From contig CAMKSQ010000002.1 of the NCBI GenBank assembly GCA_946415475.1, positions 124,001-188,000 on the forward strand: DNA of 64,000 nt, given 5' to 3'. Source of the stretch: an uncultured Bacteroidales bacterium. GTDB taxonomy: Bacteria > Bacteroidota > Bacteroidia > Bacteroidales > UBA932. The position numbers and the translations under genes were made by a program. Shown here piece by piece: positions 35,427 through 44,290 of the stretch. The notes under the pieces are model-generated. The model was not told where the DNA came from and made no database searches. It worked only from the letters and a program-made list of their open reading frames with translations. Every line of letters begins with the position of its first letter. The first letter of the stretch is position 1.

Positions 35427-36251
35427 TTAAAAAGATTCACCAGCCTTTTTAAGGGCTTTGGGAAGGCATTCACGCCAGAAGTCCCAGGTATGGCCGCCAT
35501 CACGGGCAATCCATTCAACCTGAATTCCTTGACCGGACATATAGTCCGCACACGTCTTGGAATCTTGATTGTTCACCGTAGCATCCTGATTACCCACTTC
35601 AAAAGTGAAGGGAGGGAAAACAGACTTGTCTGTCTGCGAATCCACCAGCCACTTGAACATGTCGTAGGAGGACGCCGGGCTCATGGAATAAGCATAGGTG
35701 AACTTTGAGGGATACTTCAGGGCGTGATACAGCGTACCGAAACCACCCATGGAGAGGCCTGCTACGGCACGCTTGCCGCTGAACTTATAAGCACTTTCCA
35801 CAGCGGGCATCAGCTCATCATGGAAATAGGTCTCATAGTCTCCCATGTAAAAAGTCATCTGGGCATCCGGCATCACGATAATCATGGGGGTGCCGCCGTT
35901 CTTTACATACCTTGCGGCAATTTCGGCAGCATTGCCGCCGTGGGTCATCCCATACTGGGTGGTATTTGCCAGCCAGGCTTCCTGATCGTCCCCTGCGCCA
36001 TGCAGCAGGTACAGGATAGGATAAGCCTTTTCCTTGTCAAATTTCGGAGGCAGCCAGATATTGTATTTCATAGTCTGTTTCATGGCCGCACTCACAATCT
36101 CCAAGTTATGAATTTCGCGCCCGTTGGGATTCATGAGTTCATTCAAATCCACCGGATCTGAATTATTCTCAGGGTTATTCTTATTACTGCAGGCACTGAA
36201 GGCCAAAGCCCCCAGTACCACAGCAGCAATAATCAGTAAAGTACGCTTCAT
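35427..36251 (-). CDS. Esterase-D-like lipoprotein
   Basis: 274-residue esterase without the E-set domain, anchored by Cys21 (AFSAC) and an Asn-rich linker. LYLLHGAGDDQEAW, nucleophile Ser167 in GLSMGG, EVGNQDATV with the likely acid, and GGHTWDFW with the His complete the triad. The lipid anchor suggests it is at the cell surface with SusD. Its ATG overlaps the stop of the upstream SusE-position gene (TAATG). Confidence 0.85.
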   Translation of the reverse strand: MKRTLLIIAAVVLGALAFSACSNKNNPENNSDPVDLNELMNPNGREIHNLEIVSAAMKQTMKYNIWLPPKFDKEKAYPILYLLHGAGDDQEAWLANTTQYGMTHGGNAAEIAARYVKNGGTPMIIVMPDAQMTFYMGDYETYFHDELMPAVESAYKFSGKRAVAGLSMGGFGTLYHALKYPSKFTYAYSMSPASSYDMFKWLVDSQTDKSVFPPFTFEVGNQDATVNNQDSKTCADYMSGQGIQVEWIARDGGHTWDFWRECLPKALKKAGESF

Positions 36252-37951
36252 TACTCAGCAGCAAGTTTACCTACGAATTCGAAGCCCTCACCGGAGAACT
36301 TATAGACATCGGCGGAAACAGCCGTAACGGAAACAGTTTCACCGGGATTTACGAAAATCAATTCCTCATCCTTATAGTAACGGGTTCCACCAATGCCATA
36401 AGCACCGGCATCATAACCATTACCGCAGGTATGATCCTCGTGAGCATACTCCACGCAGGCATACTGACCGGACAGGTCGGTCGTGCCATTGGCCAGAACC
36501 AACTGGAAGTAAGCTACTTCCTTCTCATTGGCATCGAAAAGAGTGATGTAGTGAGTCGTGACATCCGTGTGAGTCTGCCAGGAAGAGTCCATGGCACCCT
36601 CAGCAGGCGTATCGACGATAGTGTAATCGGCTTCCACATCACCACCGGCACCGGGGGCGCCCATAATATAGTCGAAGCCATTACCGGAGACCTCATAGAT
36701 ACCATCGGCCAGTTTGACGATGAGCACTTTTTCACCAGGATTGACGAACACCAGCTCATCACCCTTATAGTAACGGGTGCCACCAATGCCATAAGCACCG
36801 GCATCGTAACCGTTACCGCAGGTGTGATCCTCATGTGCGTATTCCTTGCATTCATATTCTCCTGATAAATCGGTCGTTTCGTTTGCAAGAACCAGCTGGA
36901 GGTATGCTACTTCTTTATTACTCTTGTCATAAATGGTCACATAGTGCGTTGTCACATCATCATGTGTCTGCCAGGAAGAGTCCATAGCACCCGGGGCAGG
37001 AGTGTCGATAAATGAATAGTCCGGATTAGGAACGTCGCCAGGAGTCAGCGCTTCGATTTCGCCCTCAAACTGAGCCCAGTCGGGATAGGTGGCCTCTTCA
37101 CCCCAGGTGATGATCCACTTGTTGCCATTCTTCTGAACGGAAATGGTTCCGGAGGTAATCTTTCTGGCAGTGGCAGAACCATCTACCGTCCACCAGCAGG
37201 TACCCCAGTTTTCGAATACCATGCCGATACCCCAAAGGTCACCGGGATCCCAGCCGATACCGAATTCGCCTTCATTAATGACGCCACCGGCTGCAGAAGC
37301 GGTGTATACACCCTCGTGAAGGTATCCGTCTGCACTATAGAGGTCAACGGCCAAGTAGTTACCATTACCGGTATAAGAATACGTTGCAGCGTCATAAGAG
37401 ACACCGGGCGTAGCCAGGGACAGGGTCACGGAATTGGTGCCGCTGGCCACATTGCTGTTAGCAGTAAGCACAACAGACAGCGCCACCGGCTCCGGATCAG
37501 GGTTATAGACGATTTCACCCTTCCAGAAATAGCGGTATGCTTTTCCGGACTGATCGAAGAGGGCGAATTCAAAAGTATAATCCTTGCTGCCTTCGATGTT
37601 ACGGACAACAATGACACCGGACTGATCGGTAACGGCTGTACCGTTCACCTTGGTACGGGAAGCGATAAAACTGCCCTTGGTGGTACCAGGAACATAGGAA
37701 CCGGCCGTCAGAGCATAATTGGCACGAGCCAATACCAGGACGGTCTCCAGAGTAGCGCCACCTTCACCGCTGAATTTGAACGAGAATTCACGGGTGCTTT
37801 CAGTCTTGACGGTCTGCTGGGAGACCAGCGTAGTAAGGGTAGCCTCCGTGGCCTGAGGGAAAACGCCCTTAAGCGGATTCAGTTTTTCCTTCTGGCAAGA
37901 AAGCAGGGCCAAGGCAGCTACAAAGAAACTATATAAGAATGCTTTTTTCAT
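36251..37951 (-). CDS. SusE/SusF-position surface lipoprotein with duplicated domain
   Basis: 566-residue lipoprotein (Cys19, ALLSC) directly after susD, where surface glycan-binding proteins usually lie. After a beta-rich N-terminal half there are two tandem domains of about 120 residues. Both contain GAMDSSWQTH, DVTTHY, EYAHEDHTCGNGYDAGAYG and GGTRYYK; at the DNA level the copies lie about 36270-36625 and 36665-37025. The single Cys per repeat and the many aromatic residues suggest a carbohydrate-binding module, but I do not recognise the family. Confidence 0.75.
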   Translation of the reverse strand: MKKAFLYSFFVAALALLSCQKEKLNPLKGVFPQATEATLTTLVSQQTVKTESTREFSFKFSGEGGATLETVLVLARANYALTAGSYVPGTTKGSFIASRTKVNGTAVTDQSGVIVVRNIEGSKDYTFEFALFDQSGKAYRYFWKGEIVYNPDPEPVALSVVLTANSNVASGTNSVTLSLATPGVSYDAATYSYTGNGNYLAVDLYSADGYLHEGVYTASAAGGVINEGEFGIGWDPGDLWGIGMVFENWGTCWWTVDGSATARKITSGTISVQKNGNKWIITWGEEATYPDWAQFEGEIEALTPGDVPNPDYSFIDTPAPGAMDSSWQTHDDVTTHYVTIYDKSNKEVAYLQLVLANETTDLSGEYECKEYAHEDHTCGNGYDAGAYGIGGTRYYKGDELVFVNPGEKVLIVKLADGIYEVSGNGFDYIMGAPGAGGDVEADYTIVDTPAEGAMDSSWQTHTDVTTHYITLFDANEKEVAYFQLVLANGTTDLSGQYACVEYAHEDHTCGNGYDAGAYGIGGTRYYKDEELIFVNPGETVSVTAVSADVYKFSGEGFEFVGKLAAE

Positions 37952-37963
37952 GTTTCGGTACTA

Positions 37964-39532
37964 TTAATAGTTGGGATTCTGCTTGACATTCTCGTTGAGC
38001 ATAACCTCAGTGTAAGGATAAGGAAGATGCTCGTGCTTACCCACTTTGAAGCCATAAACGGAACGGCCGGTGGAGACCCACTCTACGACGCCGTTGGATT
38101 CCATGGCAGGATAAACCTTACCGGCGTCCTTCAGGAGTTCAGCGGCATCGCCCCAACGGAGGATGTCCTGAAAACGCTGTCCTTCGCCGCAGAGTTCCAG
38201 ACGCTTCTCAGTCTTGATGTCTTTGAGGGTGACACCATTCAGGGCAGGAAGCTGGGCGCGGGCACGTACGCGATTAATATAGTTAACGGCTACATTGGTA
38301 TTTCCGGCCTGGAGGTTGGCCTCAGCACCCAGCAGGAGCACCTCGGCGAAACGCATCCACAGCGGGTTCTTGAAGTTCACCATGGCATACATGGTGAGGT
38401 CTTCCGTCATGAAGCGGCCCTTCCAATTGAAGTAACCGGTAGAGAGAATCCTCTTGTTAACGGTGACACCCATGGCCTTGATCTCGTCATAGGTCTTGAT
38501 GGATTCAGTGCGACGATAGCTGTCGGCACCCTCCCACTCGGTGAAGGTGTTCACCAGCTCCACGGTAGGAACCATGAAGCCCCAACCGCCGGTACCGCAC
38601 ACATTCTCAGGAATGGTCATTTCACCACCGGAGCTACGCCAACTTACCATGGCACCATAGAAGTCAAAGTTGTCCATGGTATTGTCAGTATCGTTAACGC
38701 GGATGCTCTCGAACAGGCTCTCGCAGTTCATCTTGTAGGCCTGGTGACGCTGGTCGCCGTAAGGGCCACCTTCCCACAGGTCGTACAGTCCGGAATCCAC
38801 AACCAGTTTGAACTGGTCGGCAGCCTTGCTGTAGTATTCGGCGTTGTTCAGTTCCTTGGCCATCCAGACATAGGCCTTACCCAACAGAGCCTGTGCAAAC
38901 TGCTTGGTGGCACGCCAGGTGGTGTTGTCGTTGAGGCTGGTCTTCTGGGCCAGGGCGCCGGAGTTGATAGCGGTAGTGAGGTCCTTTTCGACCAGGGCCC
39001 ACAGGTCCTCGGTGCTAGCATTGCCCTGCTTGTACTCGGAAGGAGCAAGCTCGTGGTCTACGATGGGCGGATTGCCCCAGAGGGTAATGAGTTCGAAGTA
39101 AGCCCAACCACGGAAAAGGTGAGCTTCGGCCACGGCCTGAGCGGCGGCTTTGCTCTGTTCGGGATCGATATGACCCAGAATTACGTTCGCGTGATAGATG
39201 AGGCTGTAGTAGCCGGAGAAGGAACCCTCGATCTGGGTAGACTCGGAGTTGAAGCCAAATTCGTCCAGGGCATCCAGTTCGGCGTTATCACCGCGGGAAG
39301 CACCGCCGGAATAGAAGTCGTCGGAAAGGATGTTCTTCACCAGCATCACATTGTAGTACCAGCCACGGACGTCGCTGTACAGGGTAATACCGGCAGACTG
39401 GATTTCCTCGTCGTTCTTGTAGAAAGTATTGTAGTCGATAGCGCCCTTGCGGGGGATGTCCAGCAGCTTGTCGCAGGAAGGAATCACGAACAGGACGGTC
39501 AGCAGGGAAAGAATGATATATTTAGTTTTCAT
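37964..39532 (-). CDS. SusD/RagB-type surface lipoprotein
   Basis: 522-residue outer-membrane lipoprotein that forms the lid of the SusC transporter and binds oligosaccharide. Cys20 follows VIPS; DKLLDIPRKGAIDYNTFY is the usual SusD beginning; TPR-like helices in the middle (AVAEAHLFRGWAYFELITLWG); WMRFAEVLLLGAEANLQAGN and CGEGQRFQDILRWGDA near the C-terminus are family signatures. The ATG at 39532 begins the signal peptide and lies 13 nt after the susC stop. Confidence 0.95.
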   Translation of the reverse strand: MKTKYIILSLLTVLFVIPSCDKLLDIPRKGAIDYNTFYKNDEEIQSAGITLYSDVRGWYYNVMLVKNILSDDFYSGGASRGDNAELDALDEFGFNSESTQIEGSFSGYYSLIYHANVILGHIDPEQSKAAAQAVAEAHLFRGWAYFELITLWGNPPIVDHELAPSEYKQGNASTEDLWALVEKDLTTAINSGALAQKTSLNDNTTWRATKQFAQALLGKAYVWMAKELNNAEYYSKAADQFKLVVDSGLYDLWEGGPYGDQRHQAYKMNCESLFESIRVNDTDNTMDNFDFYGAMVSWRSSGGEMTIPENVCGTGGWGFMVPTVELVNTFTEWEGADSYRRTESIKTYDEIKAMGVTVNKRILSTGYFNWKGRFMTEDLTMYAMVNFKNPLWMRFAEVLLLGAEANLQAGNTNVAVNYINRVRARAQLPALNGVTLKDIKTEKRLELCGEGQRFQDILRWGDAAELLKDAGKVYPAMESNGVVEWVSTGRSVYGFKVGKHEHLPYPYTEVMLNENVKQNPNY

Positions 39533-39545
39533 AAGGCGGTCGGGA

Positions 39546-42500
39546 TTAGAAAGTGACATTTACACCAAAGACAACCTTCTTGGAGGTAGGATAGTTACCC
39601 TTGTCCACGCCCATGGAAGCACCCTGACCAATGATTTCAGGATCGAAGCCCGGATATTTGGTAAAGGTAAAGAAGTCATCCAGGGAAGCATAGAGACGCA
39701 GCTGCTCGATGAAAATCTTACGGAGCCATCTCTGAGGGAAGCTGTAACCCAACTGAATCTGCTTAATCTTGAAGTAGCTGGCGTCGAATACGACACCGCT
39801 GGAAGTAAGGAACTGGGTGTAGTTCGGAGCGGCGGCGCCAGGCATGGTGCCATTCGTGTGGGTAGGAGTCCAACGATCCTCGGAGATAGCGGCCAGGCGG
39901 TTGGTGGCATAGTCCACATTGCTGAGACCGTTCAGGATCTTGTTTCCACCGGCACCGGAGACAAAGAGGGTAAAGTCGATACCCTTCCAGCCAGCGTTGA
40001 AGGTGAGACCATAGTTGAACTTAGGAATACCGGAGCCAAGGTCTCTCTTGTCGGTGTCGGAAGGAGCCGTGGTGGGTTCACCCTTGGTGCCATCTTCGTT
40101 ATAATGGTTGAAGAGGGCTTCACCGGTTTCCTTGTTAACGCCAACATATTCATAACCGTAGAGGTGCCATGCAGGATAGCCTTTCTCGAAACGGGTCACA
40201 TTACCATAGTTACGGACGGAAGTACCGGCGATACCATCCTTAAGGGTGGGGTGCAGATAGGTCACCGTATTCTTGAGGGTGGAGAAGTTACCGCTGATGC
40301 TGTAGAAGAAGTCACCCACCTGGTCTTTCCAGCGGAGTTCCAGTTCAATACCCTGGTTGTCAATGTTACCGGCGTTCATCGGGGAAGCGCTCACGCCCAC
40401 GATGGTGGAGGTGGTGATACCCGTTACGATGAGGTCCTTGGTCTTCTTGTCAAACCAGTCGAAGTTCACGGACAGGCGGTCGCGCAGGAAGCGTAAATCC
40501 AAACCGACGTTGAACTGCTCGGAGGTTTCCCACTTCAGCTCCTGGTTACCGGACATGGACGGAGCGTAACCAATGATGTACTGCCAGGAACCGTCGGAAT
40601 TGGTGAGGCCGGTAGGATATTGGCCAGTAGAAGTGATGTCGTTAGCATACTGATAACCGCCCAGACCGGCGATGGAACCGTTCTGACCCCAGCTCACGCG
40701 CAGTTTTGCAAAATTGACGGCGTTCTTGACAGGGGCGAAGAAGGATTCCTCGGAGATGGACCAACCAGCCGATACGGAAGGGAAGTAACCCCAACGCATG
40801 GGCTTGGGAAGGATGGCCAAGTCAGCAGCATCGGCACGGAAGGTAGCCTGAACGTTGTATCTGTTCGCATAGCTCCATCCCGCACGGGCGAAGTAGGAAT
40901 ACTTACGGGTGAAGGATTCCACGCCGCCGCCAACGCTCTTGGTGGCGGTAGGGGTAGCCTGGCTGATGTAGTAGAACAGAGGGTCGTCGCGCTTGAGACC
41001 GAAATCGACTACACCACCTACGTCGGAACCGGAAATGCCGGAGTTGGAACCGAAGCTGCGGTTCTGGCTATAGGAGATACCCACCATGGCGCTCACATTG
41101 TGCTTGCCGAACTGGTGCATCCAGTTGGCGAAGTTTTCCCACTGGTAGTACATATTGTTGTTGGCGCTGCCGCTCACACTCATATAGTACTGATGGGCAT
41201 AGCCTTCATTTACGAAGTAGTCGTGGCTGTAGCCATAGTTGTCAGAGGAGCTGAAACGATAACCCAGGCGGGAGGTGATGGTAAGGTCACGATAGGGCTT
41301 GAGGTTAATGGCGGTGGAACCGTTGATGTTGAAGCCCTTGGAGATAGAATAGGAACGGTCGCGCTGCACCAGCGGGTTCACGTTCTCGGAAACGAGGAAC
41401 TGGGAAATACCGTAGACACGGCCTTGTTCGTCGCGGAGAAGTACCTTACCTTCGTCCAGATACTGCTGGATGAAACCGGGTTCCTGACCTTTCTCATACA
41501 CTACAGGAGTCATGGGGTCCAGCTGGAGGGCACCCAGAACGGCGGAGCCGTAGTCGGAGCCTTCAGAAACGGCACGGGCCTTATAGTACTCGACCTGGTT
41601 GTTGGTCTGGACTTCCAGCCAAGGTTTGAACTTCCAGGAGCCGTTCACCATACCGGTCACACGCTGATAGACATCGGCGTCTCCCTTGAACATACCGTTG
41701 TTGTCCAGGTAGGAACCGGAGATGTACAGGTTACCGCGGTCGTTACCGGCGCTGAAAGTAAGGTTGTGGTGGTGCATGAAGGAATTCTCATAGGACTCTT
41801 TCACCCAGTCGGTGTTGGTCTTCTGATCCCACTTGGAATACACGTCGTTAAGGGTGAGGGTACCCTTTTCCATATAGAACTGGATGTACTCCTCGGAGTT
41901 CATCACCTTAGGAGTCTTGCCCAGGCTTTGGGAAGAGAGCTGGTAAGAATAGGTGATCTTGCCGTCGCCTTTACCGCGGCGGGTGGTGATCATCACAACA
42001 CCGTTACCGGCTTCAGCACCGTAAATAGCAGCGGAAGCAGCATCCTTCAACACTTCCATGGATTCGATATCGTTAGGGTCGATACCGGAGATGGAGGAAG
42101 TGAGACGACCATCCACGACATACAGCGGGTTGGCGTCGTTGTTGGAGGAGATACCACGGACACGGATGGCCGGGCTGCTACCCGGAGCTGCAGAGGAAGC
42201 GAAGGTCTGCACACCGGCGGTCTTACCGCCGAGGGCCTGCTCAGGGCTGGTAATGGTACGGTTCATAATGTCCTCGGACTTCACCTGCGAGATAGCGCCG
42301 GTGACGTCTGATTTCTTCTGGACACCGTAACCCACCACCACAGTCTCTTCGATCATCTGGGTGTCGGGCAATAATTTAATGGTAAGGGTTTCGTTACCGT
42401 TGACAACAACTTCCTGGGTAACGTAGCCAATGGTGGAGAAAACCACCGTGGCACCCTTGGGAACCGAGAGCGTAAACGAACCGTCCCCATCGGTGATGGT

Positions 42501-42662
42501 ACCGTTGGTGGTGCCATTCTGGACAACACCAGCAGCAATCATCGGCTCGTTCTGCTCATCAGTAACAATACCTTTCACGGTCACGTTCTGTGCGAACGCG
42601 GCCCATGCGGTACAGAGCGACAGTGCAAGCACCGTCAGAGATTTCATTACTGAATTTCTCAT
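39546..42662 (-). CDS. SusC/RagA-type TonB-dependent outer-membrane transporter
   Basis: 1,038-residue outer-membrane receptor that imports oligosaccharide with energy from TonB. Signal peptide (AWAAFAQ), CarboxypepD_reg-like domain (VTVKGIVTDEQNEPMIAAGV to about residue 100), TonB-box/plug start (EETVVVGYGVQKKSDVTGA) and the SusC signature in VRGISSNNDANPLYVVDG; the barrel ends in aromatic VTF. The ATG at 42662 is chosen because it opens the signal peptide. Unusually, a carboxylesterase gene precedes it by only 19 nt in the same operon. Confidence 0.95.
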   Translation of the reverse strand: MRNSVMKSLTVLALSLCTAWAAFAQNVTVKGIVTDEQNEPMIAAGVVQNGTTNGTITDGDGSFTLSVPKGATVVFSTIGYVTQEVVVNGNETLTIKLLPDTQMIEETVVVGYGVQKKSDVTGAISQVKSEDIMNRTITSPEQALGGKTAGVQTFASSAAPGSSPAIRVRGISSNNDANPLYVVDGRLTSSISGIDPNDIESMEVLKDAASAAIYGAEAGNGVVMITTRRGKGDGKITYSYQLSSQSLGKTPKVMNSEEYIQFYMEKGTLTLNDVYSKWDQKTNTDWVKESYENSFMHHHNLTFSAGNDRGNLYISGSYLDNNGMFKGDADVYQRVTGMVNGSWKFKPWLEVQTNNQVEYYKARAVSEGSDYGSAVLGALQLDPMTPVVYEKGQEPGFIQQYLDEGKVLLRDEQGRVYGISQFLVSENVNPLVQRDRSYSISKGFNINGSTAINLKPYRDLTITSRLGYRFSSSDNYGYSHDYFVNEGYAHQYYMSVSGSANNNMYYQWENFANWMHQFGKHNVSAMVGISYSQNRSFGSNSGISGSDVGGVVDFGLKRDDPLFYYISQATPTATKSVGGGVESFTRKYSYFARAGWSYANRYNVQATFRADAADLAILPKPMRWGYFPSVSAGWSISEESFFAPVKNAVNFAKLRVSWGQNGSIAGLGGYQYANDITSTGQYPTGLTNSDGSWQYIIGYAPSMSGNQELKWETSEQFNVGLDLRFLRDRLSVNFDWFDKKTKDLIVTGITTSTIVGVSASPMNAGNIDNQGIELELRWKDQVGDFFYSISGNFSTLKNTVTYLHPTLKDGIAGTSVRNYGNVTRFEKGYPAWHLYGYEYVGVNKETGEALFNHYNEDGTKGEPTTAPSDTDKRDLGSGIPKFNYGLTFNAGWKGIDFTLFVSGAGGNKILNGLSNVDYATNRLAAISEDRWTPTHTNGTMPGAAAPNYTQFLTSSGVVFDASYFKIKQIQLGYSFPQRWLRKIFIEQLRLYASLDDFFTFTKYPGFDPEIIGQGASMGVDKGNYPTSKKVVFGVNVTF

Positions 42663-42681
42663 TGTACGATTGGTTAAATGG

Positions 42682-44142
42682 TTAGTTAATAGATGATAGA
42701 ATATCAATTGTCAGAGTTTTTGGCCAGGTTTCCCACGCGGGCATCCCGTCGGCCTCCGGCTTGCCGGTCTTGGCAAAGGAGGTCCACAGGCGGCTTACGC
42801 GGTGACCCAGTTCAACAGCGTCCACTCCCCCGCCCGTGTATGTACGGTGAAGGAGCACGTTGTCAAAGACAAAAGGAATTTCGATGCAGTGCGGACTGCC
42901 CAGGGCACCGTCCAGTACCGGCGTTTTCCAGCGGAACAGGTACTTGTAAACAGGCGCGCAGCCTGCCTGGGTGCGGACCTCGGCCTGTTGGTCGGCCAGG
43001 GGCTTGAAAATGGGATCCTCCATATTACGGGTGAACTCATGGTAAGTACTACCTATAATAATAGGAATGTCCTTGGAGAGCGCCAGGGCTTCGGGCGTGG
43101 CAGGCTGGAAAGGAATGACCTCGCCGTCCACAACCGGCAACTGGGCGTACAGAATCATGGAAAGGAAGTTCTCCGGAAGCGTACCGTCTTCGCGGGCTTC
43201 ATTGGTAACGCGCTGAAGGGCCGCATTATAGGCTTCCAGCAACTTCTCGTAAGGGATATCGGCCAAAGCGTCCACCTTGGAGGGAGCTACACCCAGTGCC
43301 TCCACGGTATAGGCGCCCACCTTGCGGGACACCTTGGGAACGGCCAGTTCGGTAATGGAGCCGCTTTCCACGATGGCTTTGCCAAAAAGGCCCTGGGCCG
43401 AAGGCATGGCCATGAGGGTGCAGACCTTTCCGCCGCCGCCGCTCTGTCCGAAGATGGTCACGTTGGACGGGTCTCCGCCAAAATTGCCGATATTGTCACG
43501 TACCCATTCAAGGGCCTTGACGATATCCAGCATACCCACGTTACCGCTCTTGGCATATTTTGCGCCGTAAGCGCTGAGGTCCAGGAAACCCAGCACATTG
43601 AGCCTGTGGTTCAGCGTTACAACCACCACACCGTGGTCACGGGCCAGGTTGGTGCCGTCGTAGGAGATGAGTTCCTGGCCGCTGCCGGCGCGGAAACCGC
43701 CGCCGTGAAGCCAGACCATCACCGGACGCTTGGCACCGTCGTTGATGCCTTCCGTCCACACGTTCACCCGCAGGCAGTCTTCACCCGGGAAACCATCGTC
43801 CCAGTGCATGGTGAAAGCCTGGTTGTCGTCCTGCCAGCCTGCGCGCTTGTCCTGAGGGCAAGTGGGGCCGTAAGCCCGGCTTGAACGGACGTCCTTCCAG
43901 GGCTCCGGGTCTGTGGGCGGCATAAAACGCTGTGCCTGGGCATAAGGGATGCCCTTGTAGATGAACACGCCGTCGTCGATGTAACCGGCCACGGGGCCGC
44001 TAACCGTTTGCACGGTGGTGTTCTTAGCCGATGTTTCTAGCTCTCCCTGGCAGGCTTGGGCAGTACGCCTGGAGGCGTTCGGACCACAGGACAGGGCCAG
44101 CAAAAAACAGCCAATAACAGGAATGAGGTGTTTTAGTATCAT
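42682..44142 (-). CDS. Type-B carboxylesterase, lipoprotein
   Basis: 486-residue secreted esterase. Lipoprotein Cys19 (LALSC). Family marks: IPYAQAQRF, EDCLRVNVW (type-B signature), HGGGFRAGS oxyanion loop, nucleophile Ser234 in FGQSGGG, and a His in GSPHCIEIPFVF. It removes ester groups from bulky substrates and belongs to a different fold branch from the other esterases here. It heads the susC operon. Its promoter should lie in 44143-44290, where only a weak minus-strand CAACTTTG (44163-44170) is visible. Confidence 0.88.
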   Translation of the reverse strand: MILKHLIPVIGCFLLALSCGPNASRRTAQACQGELETSAKNTTVQTVSGPVAGYIDDGVFIYKGIPYAQAQRFMPPTDPEPWKDVRSSRAYGPTCPQDKRAGWQDDNQAFTMHWDDGFPGEDCLRVNVWTEGINDGAKRPVMVWLHGGGFRAGSGQELISYDGTNLARDHGVVVVTLNHRLNVLGFLDLSAYGAKYAKSGNVGMLDIVKALEWVRDNIGNFGGDPSNVTIFGQSGGGGKVCTLMAMPSAQGLFGKAIVESGSITELAVPKVSRKVGAYTVEALGVAPSKVDALADIPYEKLLEAYNAALQRVTNEAREDGTLPENFLSMILYAQLPVVDGEVIPFQPATPEALALSKDIPIIIGSTYHEFTRNMEDPIFKPLADQQAEVRTQAGCAPVYKYLFRWKTPVLDGALGSPHCIEIPFVFDNVLLHRTYTGGGVDAVELGHRVSRLWTSFAKTGKPEADGMPAWETWPKTLTIDILSSIN

Positions 44143-44277
44143 CGTTACGTAGTTTTACGATGCAAAGTTGGCGAAAGTCCGCCGCAATCTCTTTTTATTA
44201 TTGTCAAATACTTTCATATGCGTACGCAAACACTCTTTCATTTGTTCACTTTTGTGCGTAAATGTTCAAAAATGTTT

Positions 44278-44285
44278 TATATTTG
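44278..44285 (+). promoter_or_regulatory. -7 box TATATTTG of the hybrid regulator
   Basis: TAnnTTTG ending 5 nt before the ATG at 44291, which decides the start over an in-frame candidate at 44168. Confidence 0.65.
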
Positions 44286-44290
44286 TACTT

